The position numbers and the translations under genes are program-made. Shown here one piece after another: positions 40,478 through 57,088 of a DNA stretch of 64,000 nt (the stretch's first letter is position 1; every line of letters starts with the position of its first letter). The DNA is taken from positions 36,354,001 through 36,418,000 of the forward strand of contig NC_084489.1 of NCBI RefSeq assembly GCF_030035675.1. Direction: 5' to 3'. This DNA comes from Rhineura floridana. Its lineage: Eukaryota > Chordata > Lepidosauria > Squamata > Rhineuridae. The notes under the pieces were generated by a model. It did not search any database. It was given only the letters and a program-made list of their open reading frames with translations, and was not told the DNA's origin.

Positions 40478-40915
40478 AGAGAATTGAATCACATAATAGT
40501 AGGGAGGGGCCTATAAGGCCATTGAGTCTAACCCCTTGCTCAGTGCAGGAATCCAAATTAAAGCATACCTGACAGGTGACTGTCCTGCTGCCTTGAATGC
40601 CTCCTGTGATGGAGGACCCACAAGTTCCCTAGGTAATTGGTTCCATCGTCGTACCACTCTAACAGTTAGGAAGTTTTTCCTGATGTTCAGCCAAAATCTG
40701 CCTTCCTGTACCTTGAGCTCATTATTCTGTGTCATGCACTCTGGGACAATCGAGAAGAGATCCTGGCGCTCCTCGGTGTGGCAACCTTCCAAGTACTTGA
40801 AGAGTGCTGTCATATCTCCCCTCAGTCTTTTGTTCTCAAGGCTAAACACGCCCAGTTCTTTCAGTCTCTCCTCATGGGGCTTTGTTTCCAGCCCCCTGTT
40901 CATCCTTATTGAAGG
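40478..40915 (-). mobile_element. CR1 LINE 3' fragment, reverse
   Basis: The minus-strand frame reads RGLETKPHEERLKELGVFSL, ALFKYLEGCHTEERQDLFSI and FLTVRVVRRWNQLPRELV. The 3' end toward 40485 is degraded, with CATAATAGTA in place of the TCTATGATTC repeat. Confidence 0.9.
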
Positions 40916-40919
40916 GTCA

Positions 40920-42994
40920 TGCATCTGGGAATGCATGGGAAAGCTTTACTTCACATGTTTTACTTCACATTTAAAAAAAAAAAAATTAAGAACTCCAAGT
41001 TCATCAACTGGACCCAGATGGAAAACAGTGGCTCAGGATTATGTGGACCTTTTGTTGAGCCAGTTGCATAATAAGGTTAGGGGATGAAATCAAACCGATC
41101 AGTTCTTAAAGTTAAGTAGTAGTCCTAAACAACCATCTGGAATGGGTTGGGGGAACCAGACTTAGCTGTTTCCCAGCGCTTCCAGCAGAGTGGTCCTGCC
41201 TCCTCTCTCCCCCTCTGCTACAGTCTGATGGAATTACCTGCTGCATCCCATGAACCATACATTGGGACAACCTACATATACAAGTAAAATCTGCATCTGA
41301 GTTGTTCTACACCAGGAATTCTAACATATTATTTTTAAAAGCCTTTTTTGTTGTTGCTACTGTTAAAACTCTTGGTAGTCTATATCAAATAATCTAGTGA
41401 TCTAGCAACAGAACTCAGATTGTCTTTTGCCTATCCCTAATCTTTTGTGAAAAGTACTACTAAGTAGTGAGCTGGTACACTTGAAGCAAATGCCCATGTG
41501 TGTCCCACTATTGCAGAATATTGCATCCCCTTTGAACCTAGACCATTGGGAACCACATAGTTGTGCAGTTGCCCAGCATATTTCTTTTACTGTCCAGGTG
41601 TAGCATTTTAAAGATACAAAGGTGGGCTCACAAGCCTTCAATATCAGATATGCTTTGTAAATATGCTATATATTCTCTCCTGCTCCTGTTTAGGACATGT
41701 CACTTTATAGGTAACAATTAGTATCTTGAATTAGGCCCACAGGCAACAACATTGCATATAATAGAGCTCCTTGTCAAGGTAATTATTTTCTTTTGTGTGT
41801 GTCAAAAATAGGTCCTATGTGACATTTGGAATAGGCGGGAAACCATAGGCCCATGGTGTACTTTTTCACTAGAGATGGGAGCTATGGGCTTGTCTCATCT
41901 TGGCACAGTGTGTTTTACTTTGATTATACTTGCTAGCCGTCTTAGTTTCCCCTTGGGCTTTGGTGCAGATTGGTGTGATCAAATGCAAAACAAGACAGGA
42001 CTCCCAGTGGGTAGGTTTAGACTCTGGGTGTAATGGTTTGGTGCCCCTCTTTATAGATTAATGTGCGGGCCACCAACCTGTCACCTGAAGACACCATGGC
42101 ACGTGTGAAGGTCTTCAGCGGTACCTCAACAGGTAGCCCAGCATCTCAGCTTCCATGGTTTTCTTTAAAAGGTATTTATTTAGCGCTCCTAGAAAGAAAG
42201 TTATGGAGCAAAATGTGCAGGTACCTTTCTAAGCAACTTCTGTGAAATGAGCCATCCTGGCTGCTCCTGCCTGTCAGTGTTATTAGCCAATGAGTGAAGT
42301 CAGAGCTGTGATTGGTGAGTTGTTTGGACACCAGGAAATAGACATTCCTGGGGTCCTAAAGAGCTGCTGTTTTACGCTCCTTTTTAATGCACTTTTCCTG
42401 CTTCTGTCTTTTTCTCTAGTCCTTGGAATCTCCATAGTTTGCCCTTCCTTTTTCCCTAGCAACCAGGATCCATCTTTCTTGTGCTGGGTTCCCTGAAATC
42501 AGTATTACCTTGATATTGTTTCCTGCAAATACTACTACATAATAAGTGTAGGTGATGTTAAAGAATCCCTCTCCCCGCAAAAGGCAAATGTGAAAAATGC
42601 AGAGAGGCTTAGGAATGTATCCTGCTTTTCAGAGATTCATTAAGAATTCTCTATATGATTAACTTAGGGTAAATGGTAGACATGTCTATTCAGAAGCAAG
42701 TCACTTTGTGCTTAACAGGGCTTGCTTCCAGGTAAGTGGGTACAGGATGTCATCCTAGGCTTTGGCTTAGGGCTGGCATTGGAAGAAAAATGGTGTTCTT
42801 GGGGCTTTAAGAGCTGTATGGCAGGCAGAAATTCAGCAGGCCAAGCTTTTTCTAGTATGGAAATAAAATTATGGGAAAAGTTTCACCATGACTACTCTGT
42901 AATTTTGCGTTATGCCACCCCCTTCATGGCAGTCATTTTGTTTTATGCCATACCTCCATGGCAGTTAATTTTGTTACTGGTGGCCCCAACACTC
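40920..42994. other. SCRN1 intron 1, mostly unrecognised
   Basis: 42663-42760 is a member of the roughly 85-bp palindromic family (TAGACATGTCTATTCAGAAG / TTGCTTCCAGGTAAGTGGGT). The last 100 bases may belong to a DNA transposon interrupted by the L2. The rest is unrecognised. Confidence 0.45.
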
Positions 42995-43001
42995 AAAATT
43001 T

Positions 43002-46000
43002 ACAATTTATAGTTTACAATGTGCCTGGGGAAGAGATCTTTCTATCAAGTGGGGAGACTAGAGGGGCCCCCAATTGCCGTAGTGATGGGCAGAGGGAGGT
43101 ATGGTGTTATGAGAGGGACATGCCAGGTAAGGGGAACGCGGCCCAGACATGTAGTGGCTGTGCCTTGTTCCGGTCCCTCTCATATCCGCAGGGTTGTTGG
43201 TTGTCCTCTCAGCCAACCCTCAGATCTCCAGTTGCTGCTTCTTAATGCCAGATCGGTACAAAATAAAACCTCCCTCATCCATGATTTGATTATGGATGAG
43301 GCAGCCGATCTGGCATGCATAACCGAGACCTGGGTGAGTGAGCAGGGTGGAGTTAGTCTCTCCCAGCTCTGCCCACCGGGGTATTTGGTTCAGCATCATG
43401 GGAGATATGAGGGTCGGGGAGGTGGGGTTGCTATGGTCTATAAGAGTTCCATCTCACTCACCAAGCACCATGTCCATACAGTTACGGGTCTGGAGTGTTT
43501 GCACCTTGTGTTGGGCCAGAGGGACAGACTGGGAATTCTTTTGGTGTACCGCCCACCTTGCTGCCCAATGGCTTCCCTAACTGAGCTGACGGAAGTGGTC
43601 TCGGAGGTATTGTTGAGATCCCCCAGACTATTAGTACTGGGGGATGTCAACATCCATGCCGAGGCTTCTTTGTCTGGGGCGGCTCAGGACTTCATGGACG
43701 CCATGACAACCATGGGGCTGTCTCAACGTGTTAGTGGCCCAACACATACATCAGGGCATACTCTCGACCTTGTTTTTACTACTGGACATGGGGATAGTAA
43801 TCTGGATGTGGGGAGTCTTACATCTCTCCCTTTGTCATGGTCAGATCACTGCTTGCTGAAGTTTAGACTTTCAGTGGCCTTTTCCCTCTGCAAGGGTGGG
43901 GGACCTATTAAAATGGTCCGCCCCCGGAGACTAATGAATCCTGATGCTTTTCAAAGGGCTCTGGGGGATTTTCCGGCTGATAGGACTGGCGCTCCTGTCG
44001 AAGCCCTGGCTAATCTGTGGAATGCAGAGATGACCCGGGCAGTGGACACGATCGCTCCTGCGCGCCCTCTCCTTTGTAGAGCTCATACAGCTCCTTGGTA
44101 TACTCCGGAGCTAAGAGCGATGAAGCAAGATAGGAGACAGCTTGAGCGGAGATGGAGACGAACTCCCGACGAATGCAATTATGCGCTGGTTTGTGCTTCT
44201 ACCAAGCGGTATGTAGGTGCAGTGAGGGCGGCGAAGAAACAACATTTCGCTACCACTATTAAGTCATCTCTCTCCCGCCCAGCGGAGCTTTTTAGAGTTG
44301 TCCGAGGGCTACTCCACCCTGGCCCACAGGACATGGTAGATACATCGGTAGCCCGCTGTAATGAGTTTGCTAAGCACTTCCAGCATAAGATCTTATGCAT
44401 TCGTCGGGACCTAGATTCCCATTTTATGACAGTTAGTCCTAATGAGGTGTCTGGAACACAGTCTAGTCATGTTTTGTTGGATGAGTTTCAGTCGGTTCAG
44501 TTCGAGGACGTGGACAAGGTGCTTGGACAGGTACGTGCAACCACTTCGGTACTTGATCCTTGCCCCTCTTGGCTTATAAAAACTAGCAAGGATGGAACAG
44601 CTGGCTGGGCCAAGGAAGTGATAAATGCCTCTTTACGAGAGGGAGTGGTCCCTGGCTGTCTGAAAGAAGTGGCGGTGAGACCACTCCTGAAAAAACCTTC
44701 CTTGGACCCAGAGGACTTTAACTATAGACCAGTGGCAAATGTTCCATTCTTGGGCAAGGTCTTGGAACGAGTGGTTGCTGACCAGCTCCAGGTGCTATTG
44801 GATGAAACCGATTATCTAGATCCATTTCAGTCGTGTTTCAGACCTGGTTTTGGCACTGAGACAGCCTTGGTCGCCCTGTGTGATGACCTATATCGGGAGA
44901 GAGACAGAGGGAGTGTAACTCTGTTGATTCTCCTTGATCTCTCAGCGGCTTTTGATACCATCGACCATGGTATCCTTCTGGAGAGACTTGCGGAGTTGGG
45001 TGTTGGAGGCACTGCTTGGCAGTGGTTCCGCTCCTACTTGGCGGGCCGTCTCCAGAAGATAATACTTGGGGAACATTGCTCGACCCCTTGGGTTCTCCAA
45101 TATGGGGTCCCGCAGGGTTCGGTCTTGTCTCCCATGCTTTTTAATATCTATATGAAGCCGTTGGGTGCAGTCATCAGGAGTTTTGGAGTGCGTTGTCATC
45201 AGTACGCTGATGACACGCAGCTCTACTTCTCCTTTTCATCTTCTTCAGGTGAGGCGGTCGATGTGCTGAACCATTGTCTGGACGCGACAATAGACTGGAT
45301 GAGAACTAACAAACTGAGACTCAATCCTGATAAGACTGAGATGCTGCTGGTGGATGGTTTCTCTGGTCAGATGGTGGATACATACTCTGTCCTGGACGGG
45401 GTTACACTCCCCCTAAAGGATCAGGTTCGTAGTTTGGGAGTCGTTTTAGACTCTTCCCTATCACTCGAGGCCCATATAGCCTCGGTGGCACGGAATGCGT
45501 TCTACCAACTTCAGTTGGTAGCCCAGCTACGTCCCTATCTGCGTAAGGAGGACCTTACATCAGTGGTTCATGCTCTGGTAACCTCACGTTTGGACTACTG
45601 CAACGCGCTCTACGTAGGGCTACCTCTGAAGACGGTTCGGAAGCTACAGCTAGTGCAAAATACGGCGGCCAGACTGCTAACAAGAACTAAGCGGTCTGAG
45701 CATATAACACCTGTTCGGCTCACCTGCACTGGCTTCCAATATGCTACCAGGCCAGATTCAAAGTGTTGGTATTAACCTATAAAGCCTTATACGGCGCGGG
45801 ACCACGATACCTGCAGGAACGCTTCTCCCGTTATGAACCGGCTCGTACACTACGGTCTACTACGAAGGCCTTCCTCCGGGTCCCGACCCATAGGGAGGCC
45901 CGGAGGGTAGTAACAAGATCTAGGGCCTTCTCAGTGGTGGCCCCCGAATTGTGGAATAGTCTCCCCGAGGAGGTACGCCTGGCACCGACACTATTATCTT

Positions 46001-46213
46001 TTCGGCGCCAGGTTAAAACCTTTCTCTTCTCTGAGGCATTTTAATCTAAGTTATTTATGTAAATGTTGTAATTGGTATTTTAGATGATGTACTTTTATAT
46101 TTGTTATATTGATCTTGTAATTTTATTATTGTATATGTTTCTATGTTTGCCGCCCAGAGAGCTGTTTGCTAGTCGGGCGGGATATAAGCTGAATAAAATA
46201 AATAAAAATAAAT
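43002..46213 (+). mobile_element. Nearly whole L2 LINE
   Basis: A 3.2-kb element with short leader, one long ORF, a 3' UTR with TTTGCCGCCCAGAGAGC and GGCGGGATATAAGCTGAATA, and an AATAAA microsatellite tail. AAAATTT is repeated at 42995-43001 and 46214-46220, a plausible 7-bp target duplication, though its A/T content makes it weak. Little coding decay suggests a young copy. It lies in sense orientation in SCRN1 intron 1. Confidence 0.9.
43019..46044 (+). pseudogene. L2 ORF2 (APE endonuclease + RT), one frameshift
   Basis: The first 918 codons (43019-45775) are open. Residues about 73-282 are an APE-type endonuclease with E103 (ITETW), D209/N211 (GDVN) and S275-D276-H277. The RT is about 545-815, with FNYRPVANVPFLGKVLERVV, LLDLSAAFDTIDH, GVPQGSVLSPMLFNIY and the catalytic Y729-A-D-D732. 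Near 45718-45735, in the C-terminal HITPV / LHWLP region, the frame shifts, best explained by loss of one base. The C terminus continues at 45763-46044 (VLTYKALYGAGPRYL, APELWNSLPEEVRLAPT). There is no RNase H domain, as expected for L2. The true start could be another Met, because the first 70 residues are not clearly conserved. Confidence 0.92.
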
Positions 46214-46220
46214 AAAATTT

Positions 46221-46256
46221 GAATTTTCCCCGTTCCAAAAAGTTTGGCAACCCCTG
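46221..46256. mobile_element. hAT-like right end next to L2
   Basis: AAAAAGTTTGGCAACCCCTG, ending at 46256, looks like a hAT right terminus (inverse CAGGGGTTGCCAAAC). If so, the L2 inserted into a DNA element whose left end I could not find. Confidence 0.45.
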
Positions 46257-48984
46257 GGTTAATGTACTTCACTTATTTCAAATGATATTTTGGGGTGGTC
46301 CTCTTTGATGTTAATATTGTATTACCTTAAAATGTAGTTGTTAGCCCTGCTGCTTTGGGGAGGGGGTGTTCTGCTCATTCTCCTGAGTGGGCCCCTCGAC
46401 CTTCTGCCCTACGTCCTTCCCTAATGGCGGCTCTGAAGGGTCCTGAAACTTTTAATAGTTGTGTAAAAGAGGATTTCCACAAGTATACCATTACTTATCT
46501 GAATTACCAGAAGTTCAAGCTTTTTATGCAATTACTAAAGGTACAGGAGTCTTGTCTTTCTCTGCATTGGGTCATCCTATAGTGAAGTTGGAGCTGAAGG
46601 ATGGTGAGTGTGGCAGAGATGCCTAAATGAGGGCCTGCATATTTTTGAAGATGGTTGGTATGTATTTCTGTGCACAGAGATCCCTTTGAATGCACTGTGT
46701 ATTTACTGGAAAGTCTAAAATTCGTTTTAGAGCATGGGAGAGCGAAGGACCATAAATATATTAAGCATGCAGCCATTTTAAATATTCATATGTAATAAAG
46801 AAAATGGTAACCCATTTGTACTATTTATATTTGAATTTTGCCTCAAGGGGAATGTAAGAGGTAGTTGAGCTGTGGTTTATTGTTTCATCATACACGGTTT
46901 CTTTCCAGCAAAATGTTCCCACCTTACGTTCCTTTGATAGGAAAAATGGGTCTCCTTTGAAAAAATGGTTGCCTGCAGAGCTTATGCCATTTGGATTGCC
47001 ACAATTCAAGACACATTAACAGAGGGTAGCAATCATAAAAAAAAGGCTTCTGCATATTCAAAGCCATTTATACGTCCATATGAGAATCAACTATTTGGGC
47101 TAGGGTTTTTAACCATTTATGCCTGGGTGTTTCCCAACACATGACAGACCGTGAGGAACATCTTGAGGTTGTTTCATGGAAACAAAGCTTCAGGGCACCA
47201 AGTTAGAAAGGCAAGGGAAAGAGCCATCCTCTCATTCAGCCTACTAAGCAATCACTCAAATTGCAAAGCAAGACTGGCTTTTTCCACACTTTGTTGGGCT
47301 TGGTTTGTGTGTGTGTGTGAGCTGTTTCCTAGTGACTGTATTTGCAGCAGAAGCTAATGGCTCTAGCCATCTGAAACAAAAGGCAATTGGTAGACAAAAT
47401 CCCCCTTCTCCCCCCTCCCTGCCTCAGCCTCCTCTCTCATTGTTTCAGTGCATGGCATGACAAAGTATCTATTTCCAGTGCTGTGTGTGCTAGTTTCCCA
47501 AGCCCTGCATGTGTGCCTTTCAACATATAATGGAAAGCAGACTAAACTCAGTCGAGACTAAACTCAGTCATTATAGCTGAGAATTAGACACTTTTTAATA
47601 TACATATTAACAACTTTAAAAGCAACAGGAGGTGTGGTAGATTTGCCACATTTCACAGCATGCCCATTTGTGCCTGTCACAAGCCTGTGAATGCAGCCTT
47701 GCATTAATGCAGAATAGGTGTTTAATAGAAAGAAAAAATAAACTTTGCTATCCACTTCCTATAGTAGCAGTCCTTAGTTTATGCTATTGTTAAGCACCCC
47801 ACAAGTCCTGAAGATGGCCCAAGTATCTGTACAAATAAGCACTTAACAGTGACTTTTAATAAAATTTAAATTCTGTTTAGGGTTCCTCAGATTAAAAGGT
47901 TGCTTTAAAACAAAGAAATTTACATGTTAAACAAAAATATTTACTCTTTAGCTTACAGATTTATTTTAAGCAAATTCGCACAGTAATCAAAAAGACATTA
48001 GCTGAAAGAACAGCAAAAATAGCAGTACACAGTCAAATCCCTTGAGATGAATTTTCATTAAAAAAAACACTTGAAAGTGAGAAATTGCTTCAAAGTTGTC
48101 ACTTTCAAGCAGTGATAAGGGAATTAGAGATTGCTTTCTGGCCATTGTCTTGTCTGATAAGATCTACATCAAAGCAACCTGCTACAATTTTGTCTTCAAA
48201 TTAACTGTGCATGAATAATACACCATCTTGTTTAAAGTAGAGCTGAATTGTATCTCCTCATTCCATGAATGTATGCTTTTTGAGACAAGGGATGATAATC
48301 ACTAGCAACATACCCATCAAGCTTTTAAAAAGTGAATGGTGCTTGTGCTATGTATTGTATACAATGAACAATTTATGGCTGGAGAAATAGAGCTGCTCTA
48401 GATGTTGTAGTCACTATAAGGACTAGCACCCCAGTGGTAAATGTCATACTCCCCATCCTCACTCTATGAGCTGAGGCCATTTTTATTTACATGGATCAGA
48501 ATCTGGAAAACTTGCTGTATGGTGGTGCCAGCTCATAGGATGAATTCTATTAAATGACACAGCCAGCACATGGAAGTTGGCTGTGAGGTGTTTTTTTTCA
48601 TGAGTCACTGAAATCTAAAAGTATATCAAATTGGCGATGTTGGAAGATAGTTTAAAAATGGAATCGTGTGTGAAGACAATGAAGAGGCTAACCCATGTTG
48701 TCAAAAGACTCAGTTCAGACATGATGCTCAACTAAGTGTTGCTTAAAGCCCCCAAAAGATGGTTTGAGCTTACAACCATACAGACAAATCATAAGTAAGA
48801 GCTTCATTTCTGCTTTCAGTTTCCTTCTGCTCAGCATTCTGGCTATAGTGCAGGAACCTCTGAAGGCTGAGATTGGTCACAGTTGTGCCTATGGGCTACC
48901 TTCTCCCACATGAACCTGCCTGAATATTAAGAGGCCCTTGTGCCCTTCCCCAGTTCTGCTGTCTGAAGCAATGCAAAGCATCCT
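46257..48984. other. SCRN1 intron 1, nothing recognised
   Basis: No exon or repeat was named. 47880-48260 is AT rich, free of recognised repeats and could be conserved non-coding DNA; this cannot be judged without alignment. 48718-48800 has weak fold-back character. Confidence 0.45.
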
Positions 48985-49249
48985 CTGTTGTGACATCTAA
49001 AATTTTGAATAGTCTCCTTAGGGAGGCTTTCCTTGCACTTTTCAGCAACAGGTAAATTTTATTATTTATATTTATTTATGTTTTTATTTTATTTTATTAT
49101 TTTTGATTGTTTTTTTTAACCTGGCTTTTATTTTCTTTGCTTTTGGCTTCTGTTTTTTTGTATTATATTGGTTATTGCTTCAAATTAATGGAAATTGCTC
49201 TGAGATGCTTTACCTTGAAGTGGGATAGATAAATAATCTAAATAAATAA
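48985..49249 (+). mobile_element. L2 LINE 3' end
   Basis: A coding remnant reads ILNSLLREAFLALFS and is followed by a T-rich UTR, AGTGGGATAGATAAATAATC and TAAATAAA. It matches the C terminus (LWNSLPEEVRLAPT) and tail of the L2 at 46 kb in layout. Confidence 0.7.
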
Positions 49250-49324
49250 CTGGCTTCTCATTTCATACATTATGGCAAACTATGGTTTGCAGCCAAATGT
49301 GACCCATAGTTTCTTATTCTGGTT

Positions 49325-49610
49325 TGTTTGTTTTATTTACCATTAAAGGCATTTTATAAACATCATTTTAGGACAGAACCAATCCAAGGCAGCTTCCAGC
49401 AATCTGCAAGACATAACAAATTTAAAACAAAAAACACAACCATTAATAAATAACAGTATCCAGTGATAACATTAAAACATTCAGCCCAGTAAAACCCTAA
49501 AACCACAAGAATAGCTAAAGATAAAACAGCATCAAAATGCAGTATTCCAGTTAAAGTATTTTATCATGAGAATCTAGCAATAAACGGGTACGTTTTTAAG
49601 GCCTGCAGTG
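49325..49610 (-). repeat. L2-type 3' region, reverse
   Basis: CATTTTATAAACATCATTTT, AATCCAAGGCAGCTTCCAGC and the A-rich stretch that follows are arranged like the reversed repeats at 9845 and 30112. Confidence 0.5.
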
Positions 49611-49951
49611 ATGGAGCATGACTTACTGCTATAGATATGGAATTCACAGCTTATACCATCAGCTGCAGCTGCTTACAAATCATTACTTGACAAGATGTCT
49701 TAACTGAACCAAAGTATTGGCCCAAGGTATTGTGCCATAGGTTGCTAATAGCACAAGATGTGACAAGTATTCTCCAAATATTTTAAGATAATTCTCTGTC
49801 AAAAAAGTTGAGACAGTAAAAGAACTAACACATAATATTCTGGTATGGTATGGATTTCCATTTAGGGCTGCAAACATTAGCTAATGTAAGCCGTAGATTT
49901 AAGCCCATTAAAGCTTCAGTCAAATAATTAGGGGGCTAAGATTGCGTCAGA

Positions 49952-50175
49952 GAGCCAGTGTGGTGTAGTGGTTAAGGCGTTGGACTACAACCTGGGAGAC
50001 CGGGGTTCTAATCCCCACACAGCCATGAAACGCACTGGGTGACCTTGGGCCAGTCACTGCCTCTTAGCCTCAGAGGGAGGCAATGGTAAACCCCCTCTGA
50101 ATACCGCTTACCATCAAAACCCTATTCATAGGGTCGCCCATAAATCGGAATCGACTTGAAGGCAGTCCATTTTTA
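49952..50175 (+). mobile_element. tRNA SINE with RTE/BovB-like tail
   Basis: The head GAGCCAGTGTGGTGTAGTGG and B-box-like GGGTTCTAATCCCC precede CTCAGAGGGAGGCAATGGTA and the tail GGGTCGCCCATAAATCGG, ATCGACTTGAAGGCAG. It is nearly the same as 27991-28215 and looks young. Confidence 0.88.
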
Positions 50176-50326
50176 CAAGATTGCATCAAGCACTGATTAT
50201 TTTTCTGAGTAACTGTAACAGGCATTAAAGAGAGTGTTTGTGGTATTTAAAAATTCTTGCCAATCTCTTTCCTAAAATGCTTGAGTTAGGAAGTATATTT
50301 TACCTGAAGTACGATTGGCTCTGTTG

Positions 50327-50541
50327 CCAGGGTAGTGCAAGAGTATTGGACTGGATTTGGGAGACCAGGATTCAAATCCCCACTCAACAACAAAGCTCAT
50401 TAGGTTACCATGGGCCAGTTACCATCTCTTAGCATAACCTACCTCACAGGGTTGTTGTAAGGATAAAATGGGGAAAGGAGAACCATGTACACCACCTTGA
50501 TTTCCCTGGAGGAGAATTGGGGTATAAATATAATAAATAAA
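50327..50541 (+). mobile_element. Sauria-type tRNA SINE
   Basis: GGTAGTGCAAGAGTATTGG, the B-box-like GGATTCAAATCCCC, ACCTACCTCACAGGGTTGTT and the tail TTGGGGTATAAATATAATAA. Confidence 0.85.
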
Positions 50542-50544
50542 ATA

Positions 50545-52134
50545 GTTTGTTAAGAGACTGTGAGTTTTCACTATTAAAGTAGATTCCAATATTTTCCCCA
50601 CCAATTCTTCCATCATTCTCCTTTCACACTTATTACTGAGCTACAGTAGGTCTACACTGGATGGCTTTCTTTCATTAAAAAGGCATCGTTTAGCTGATGA
50701 GACAGCATTTCTGTTTTGTCATGCTAACCAGTTTGGCGAATGGCTGTTGCTCAGTAGAGTGAATCCTTTGTTTATAGGAGATCCCATGTTCAGCCCCTGG
50801 CGTATGTTACAACATGTGCTCTTGGGAACCTGAGTGTGTGAATTTGCCACCCTCATGTCCCATGAAACACACCTCCTTGAGAGGAGGGGATCTTTTGCTA
50901 GGGATAAAAACAAGCGCTTTGCCCTGAAATGTGCTTAAATGGTGTATATATTTAACCCAAGAAATGCAGGTCCAAACCAAAATAAAGCAAAGCTTGATTT
51001 TTATTGAGAGAAAGAGTAGGAAAGCATTACAGAATTACTTGGGTGCGTGGCAGCATTTATCATTAATATCCTAACCCATTCATAACTTTAAACTAAAGAA
51101 ATCAAAGGACCCTATTACTATAAGAGGTGAAAGGTGGGAAAGATTACCTATCCTATGCCCAGAATGGGCGGTTGAATACAGCTGAAGCTATGCGGAAGAG
51201 CTCTGATCCAAAACCAGGGAGGAATCTCTTGGTCTCAAGGTTTTGTACCGAGACCCAGATTCTCCCCGGTTCTGTCCCTGCAGTCCTTGATGCGTTCCTT
51301 GAGAGCGTAGTACACGTGTGTCGGAGCTCTGATGTTCCTCAGCCCCCCTTCCTCTTTCTTCCTCTCTTCCCTTCTTTCTACCTTCAAGCCTCGGTTTTAA
51401 AATACTTTTTTTCCTCTCTCCCCCTCCTGCCAAGGAGGGTATGAAAGTCTGGTGATGTTGTGTATGTGTGTGTGTATCTCTAACTGACCCTGAAAACTAA
51501 GCTCCTAACAAACAAACAATGGGATTCACTGTGGTGAGGGAAATATGCCAAAGGAACAAGATAACAATTATGCAGAACATTTATGCTGTAGCTTTAGTTT
51601 GAGTTTGTATCTTAATTTCTACCCTTGTTACTCTTCGCACAAAACCTCGTGGGAAAGCATCACTAGCCATACCATTAGGTGTGGGGTGTGGGGTGGGAAT
51701 TGTAGTTTAGCAGGCTCCATGGCCCTGCCTCGTAACACGTCTCTACTTAAAAGGATCAGGTAGCAAGTGATGGGAAAGGCCTTTATATGCCTAAGAGCCT
51801 GAAGAACTGCTTGTCAGACAGATACGGCAATACTGGGCTAGACATGGGCCTGCCCTTCCCTTAGGCAGGGTGAGGAGCCACTTCTGGCTGCCAATTTTGG
51901 GTCTCATGAAAATTGTTATTTCTTGTTCTGTTTTTACTGCTAGGGAAAGAGGTTACTGTGGAATTTTCTGCTTAAGGTGCCAAAATAACTTGATCAGCCT
52001 TGGGTACTATGTACCATGATGGAAGCACCATTTTACTACTTCACTTCAGGCAGCAAAATGTCTTGGTAAATGGAGAAATACTCTGGCCTGGTATAAGGCA
52101 CGTTCTTATGATCTTATCATCTTTTTTCTTTTAG
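50545..52134. other. SCRN1 intron 1, nothing recognised
   Basis: A short (GT)n tract lies at about 51458-51476. No exon or repeat family recognised before the coding exon at 52136. Confidence 0.45.
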
Positions 52135-52135
52135 G

Positions 52136-56498
<4,363 letters not shown>

Positions 56499-56501
56499 TA
56501 A

Positions 56502-56811
56502 GGTCCCATCTGTATTAACAATCTAAAGCAGTATCATACCACTTTAAACTGTCACGGCTTCCCCACGAGAAACCTGGGAACTATAGTTTAAGGGTGCTGA
56601 GAGCTGATAGATTGCTGTTCCCCTCACAGAGCCACAGTTCTGAGTGACTTAACAATCAAGTCCTCTTCCCAGGGAACTCTGGGAATTGTAGCTTTGTGAG
56701 GGGAATAGGGGGTCTCCTAACAATTCTCAATCCTAAAACTACAGTTCCCAAGTTTCCATGGCTGTTTAAAGTGGTATAATACTGTTTTAAATGTATAGTG
56801 TAGGTGGGGCC
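56502..56811. mobile_element. PIF/Harbinger-like MITE with TAA TSD
   Basis: The left end GGTCCCATCTGTATTAACA and the right end AGTGTAGGTGGGGCC are inverted-type ends. CCACTTTAAACTGTCA and GGCTGTTTAAAGTGGTAT are inverted inside. It is flanked by TAA (56499-56501 and 56812-56814), the TWA duplication of Harbinger elements. CTGGGAACTATAGTTTAAGG recurs inverted as AAACTACAGTTCCCAAG. Confidence 0.8.
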
Positions 56812-56848
56812 TAAGCAGCGTATAGTGAGGTTGCAAAAGATAAAATTT

Positions 56849-57088
56849 TAGTAGTGTCGTATAATGGTTAGAGTGTTGGACTATGGTCTGGGAGACCAGA
56901 GTTCAAATCCCCACTTGGCCATGAAGTCTGCTGGGTGACCTTGGACCAGACACTGTCTCTCAGCCTAACCTACCTCACAGGGTTGTTGTGAGGATAAAAT
57001 AAAATGGGGAGGGGAGAACCATGTATACCACCTTGAGCTCTTTAGAGAAATATGAATACAGAGGTGGGATATAAATGTAAGAAATAGA
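56849..57088 (+). mobile_element. Sauria-type tRNA SINE
   Basis: GTGTCGTATAATGGTTAGAG, the B-box-like AGTTCAAATCCCC, GGTGACCTTGGACCAGACAC, CCTACCTCACAGGGTTGTTG and the tail GGGATATAAATGTAAGAAAT. Confidence 0.9.

Noticed and set aside
43438-45199. Minus-strand open frames
   Set aside because: They are shadows of the L2 coding strand.
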